NCBI GenBank assembly: GCA_945876515.1
Contig: CAMCPF010000029.1
Location: forward strand, 1-13,613
DNA from: Candidatus Kuenenia stuttgartensis
GTDB taxonomy: Bacteria; Planctomycetota; Planctomycetia; Pirellulales; UBA1268
Length of the DNA stretch: 13,613 nt
Direction: 5' to 3'
Shown: piece by piece, positions 11,413-13,613 of the stretch
Layout of the letters: every line of letters starts with the position of its first letter
How positions within the stretch are numbered: position 1 is the first letter of the stretch
Notes under the pieces: generated by a model
What the model was told of the DNA's origin: nothing
Databases searched by the model: none
Seen by the model: the letters and a program-made list of their open reading frames with translations, nothing else
Position numbers and translations under genes: made by a program

Positions 11413-13613
11413 GGTGTGGCCTCCTCCCGCGGCTGGTCGGAGAACCGGTAGGGGTCGTGGAGCCGCTGCATCTCGGCCAACAGCAGGGCTTCGAGCTCGC
11501 GGCGCTTCTCGGCGTGGGCCAGGTCGTCGGCGAGGTTCTTCTGGTGAGGGGCGGGCGAGGCGTGGGACACGGCCGTGACGGCGGGATCGTGGTGCTCGGC
11601 GAGAAACTCCGCAGGGTTTTCCCGGAGGTTAAAGAGCTGCGTCACGAGTCCCCCGGCCGGCGACTCGTACTTGATGAGCTTCCAGTCGCCCTGCCGCACG
11701 CACCGGATGCCGGGCTTCGCCCCGCCGGAGTAGGCGCCGTAGAGCACCTCGCGGATCACCGGCTTCTCGCCGGTGAGCACCGGGAGAAAACTCGTGCCCT
11801 CGTTGGTGGCCGGCGGCGTGATCCCCGCGATCTCGCAGAGCGTGGCGAGCACGTCGGCCAGATACACGTTGCCGGGGGCTCGGCTGCCGGGCTTCACGCC
11901 GGGGCCGGCCACGATCAGCGGCACCCGCCAGGTGGGCTCGTAGAGGTTCTGCTTGCCCTGCAGGCCGTGGCGGCCGATCGCCATCCCGTGGTCGGCCGTG
12001 TAGACGATCCAGGTGTTGTCGAGTTCGCCCATCGCCCGGAGCTTGTCGAGCACGCGGCCGATCTGAAGGTCGATGTTCTCGCTGCAGGCGAACTCACGGC
12101 CGAGCTCGTTCCTGATCGTGGCCTCGTCCCGCCGCCGCCAGACCCCGCTCACGGCCTTCTCGTCGCGGACGTCCATCTCCGTGTTGTCGAAGGGGTGCTT
12201 AGGGAGCCAGTTGGCCGGCAGCGGCGGCTGCTTCGCGTCGAGCGGCGGGGGGCGGGACTGGTCGGTGTGGTTCGTGGCCCCGTACTTGGCGAGCAACTCG
12301 GGCGTGCCGTCGCGGGTGTCGTGCGGGTGGGAAAAGCCATAGTAAATGAGGAAGGGATCGGTGTCGCCGGCGGCCTCGCGGGCCACGAGGAAGTCGAGTA
12401 CGCGGTCGGCGTGCCAGGCGCTGCCTCCTTCGGCCGTGGCCTCCCGCTTGGTGGCATCGTGGCGGACGGTGAACCGCTTGTTGGCCCCCTCGTAGCTGTT
12501 GCCCTGCTTGCAGGTCCGCATCGTGGCGTATCCCGCGGCGTTGAACACAGCCGCGAGCACTTGGTCCTCGATGTCGGCCGGGCAGCGGCGCTCACCGGCC
12601 GAGGCACCGAGCTTGCCCTTCTTCCCGCCTCCCGGACCGATCGGCAGGTGCCAGACGGAGCGGCCGGTCATGATCATGTGCCGCGAAGGCGTGCAGACGG
12701 CCCCCGAGAAGGAGCCCATGTGGTAGGCGGCGTCGAGCACGCAGCCCCTGGCCGCGAGCGCATCGAGCACCGGTGTCTCCAGCCGTGACGCCGGATCGTA
12801 GGCCTTGAGGTCGAAGGGGCTCTGGTCGTCGGCGAGGATGAAGAGGATGTTGGGCCGCTTCGCACGCGCGGCCGCCGTCGGTTGCGTGCCGCCCCGCCGC
12901 GAGGCTGCGTCAGCGAAGGGCAGCGGCCAGTCGGGATGCGGCACGTGCTCGCGGTCCATCAGGGCCTCGAGCCGCCGGACGACCTCGGGATGCGCCGCCG
13001 CCACGTCGGCGTTCTCCGACGGATCCGTGGAGAGGTCGAAGAGCTCGGTCGGCTTGGCCCGCTCGGGCTGCTTCGGCCCGGCCGCCCTCCGCACCGCCTT
13101 CCAGCGGCCGTCGGTGACGGCCTGCCACTTCCCTTCGGTCAGCTCGCGGTAGAGGAAGCGGTCGGCCGGGGCCGCCGCCTTCCCCTCGAGCGCTGCCGCC
13201 AGGCTCACGCCGTCGCCACCTGCTGGAATCTTGTCATGAAGACCGGCGAGGTCGAGCAGGGTGGGCATCCAGTCCTCGAAGCCGGTCGGGGCGGCCAGCG
13301 TCTTCCCGGCGGGGATCTTCCCGGGCCACACGATCGCCGTGGGCACCCGCAGGCCCCCCTCGTAGGGCGAGCCCTTCCACTGCCGGAGGTCGCCGTTGCT
13401 CTTCAATCGGCCGGTGTCGATCCCACCGCAGCCGGGAAACGTCGCGCCGTTGTCGCTTGAAAACACAAAGATCGTCTCGTCGGCCAGGCCCAGTTCCTCG
13501 AGCAGCCCCACGATCCGGCCCACCTCCCGGTCCATCCGGGTGATCATTGCCGCGTACGTCGAAAGCGGCCGCCGGCAGGGCACGTAACCGCCGCCACCGA
13601 GATACGGCTGTTC
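11409..13613 (-). CDS. Fusion of two sulfatases; first domain cut by window edge
   Basis: The frame is open to the right edge, so the N-terminus lies outside; the GTG at 13583 is an internal codon. Residues are numbered from that GTG. Residues 1-215 are the C-terminal half of an S1-type sulfatase: MITRMDREVGRIVGLLEEL, FSSDNGATFPGCGG with DNG at 44-46, and YEGGLRVPTAIVWPG at 74-88. A basic Ala/Arg linker (about 222-242) without Met leads straight into a second, complete sulfatase, 243-724: PNILFILADDQSPFDL (D252, D253), formylglycine motif CTPSR at 297-301 (bases 12681-12695) followed by HMIMTG, TADHG at 529-533, and YEPTWRVPLIVAGPG. A 30-residue segment with AEHHDPAV and APHQKNLADD near the end is typical of this planctomycete subgroup as I know it. 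Likely role: desulfation of polysaccharide in the periplasm or outside the cell. It lies upstream of the giant fusion on the same strand. Confidence 0.87.
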   Translation of the reverse strand, partial: EQPYLGGGGYVPCRRPLSTYAAMITRMDREVGRIVGLLEELGLADETIFVFSSDNGATFPGCGGIDTGRLKSNGDLRQWKGSPYEGGLRVPTAIVWPGKIPAGKTLAAPTGFEDWMPTLLDLAGLHDKIPAGGDGVSLAAALEGKAAAPADRFLYRELTEGKWQAVTDGRWKAVRRAAGPKQPERAKPTELFDLSTDPSENADVAAAHPEVVRRLEALMDREHVPHPDWPLPFADAASRRGGTQPTAAARAKRPNILFILADDQSPFDLKAYDPASRLETPVLDALAARGCVLDAAYHMGSFSGAVCTPSRHMIMTGRSVWHLPIGPGGGKKGKLGASAGERRCPADIEDQVLAAVFNAAGYATMRTCKQGNSYEGANKRFTVRHDATKREATAEGGSAWHADRVLDFLVAREAAGDTDPFLIYYGFSHPHDTRDGTPELLAKYGATNHTDQSRPPPLDAKQPPLPANWLPKHPFDNTEMDVRDEKAVSGVWRRRDEATIRNELGREFACSENIDLQIGRVLDKLRAMGELDNTWIVYTADHGMAIGRHGLQGKQNLYEPTWRVPLIVAGPGVKPGSRAPGNVYLADVLATLCEIAGITPPATNEGTSFLPVLTGEKPVIREVLYGAYSGGAKPGIRCVRQGDWKLIKYESPAGGLVTQLFNLRENPAEFLAEHHDPAVTAVSHASPAPHQKNLADDLAHAEKRRELEALLLAEMQRLHDPYRFSDQPREEATP

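Noticed and set aside
1..13613. CRISPR array, tRNA, rRNA, toxin-antitoxin or phage defence genes
   Set aside because: No regularly spaced repeats, tRNA-like fold, or recognisable gene of these classes was seen on either strand.

Overview
The window is GC-rich and almost fully coding. Its gene content points to a planctomycete, probably of the Pirellulales type: a secreted Gfo/Idh/MocA oxidoreductase, a PVC-type c-heme dehydrogenase and many S1-family sulfatases. This assignment rests on recognised protein families, not on a marker gene. No rRNA, tRNA, CRISPR array, transposase or phage gene was seen.

Layout. On the + strand, the left edge carries the 3' part of a Gfo/Idh/MocA oxidoreductase (1-1408). 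A short hairpin separates it from everything else, which lies on the - strand. Read in the - direction from the right edge, the order is: a sulfatase-sulfatase fusion cut by the window edge (13613-11409); a possible 34-codon coupled ORF (11412-11308) that runs into a 132-bp palindromic intergenic element (11206-11337); a giant 2367-residue secreted protein (11174-4071); a small DUF485 membrane protein (3999-3757); an ActP-type sodium:solute symporter (3740-1995); and a GNAT acetyltransferase (1981-1433). The last three are tightly packed and look like one operon.

Main point. The giant ORF has one signal peptide followed by a complete PVC-type heme protein: a degenerate SGNH domain, a dehydrogenase beta-propeller, HEAT-like repeats, an azurin-type cupredoxin and a CxxCH cytochrome. 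It continues in frame through three sulfatase domains joined by Ala/Pro/Lys-rich linkers that contain no start codon. The next gene upstream is also a fusion of two sulfatases, so five sulfatase units lie in two consecutive polyproteins. The third sulfatase of the giant has lost its centre: its N-terminal half joins its C-terminal tail at a PDET sequence, which suggests a microhomology deletion.

Working together (inference). The secreted sulfatases would desulfate algal or other sulfated polysaccharides. The heme/copper dehydrogenase module and the Gfo/Idh/MocA enzyme would act on released sugars or polyols. The symporter could import a small carboxylate, but its substrate cannot be read from the sequence.
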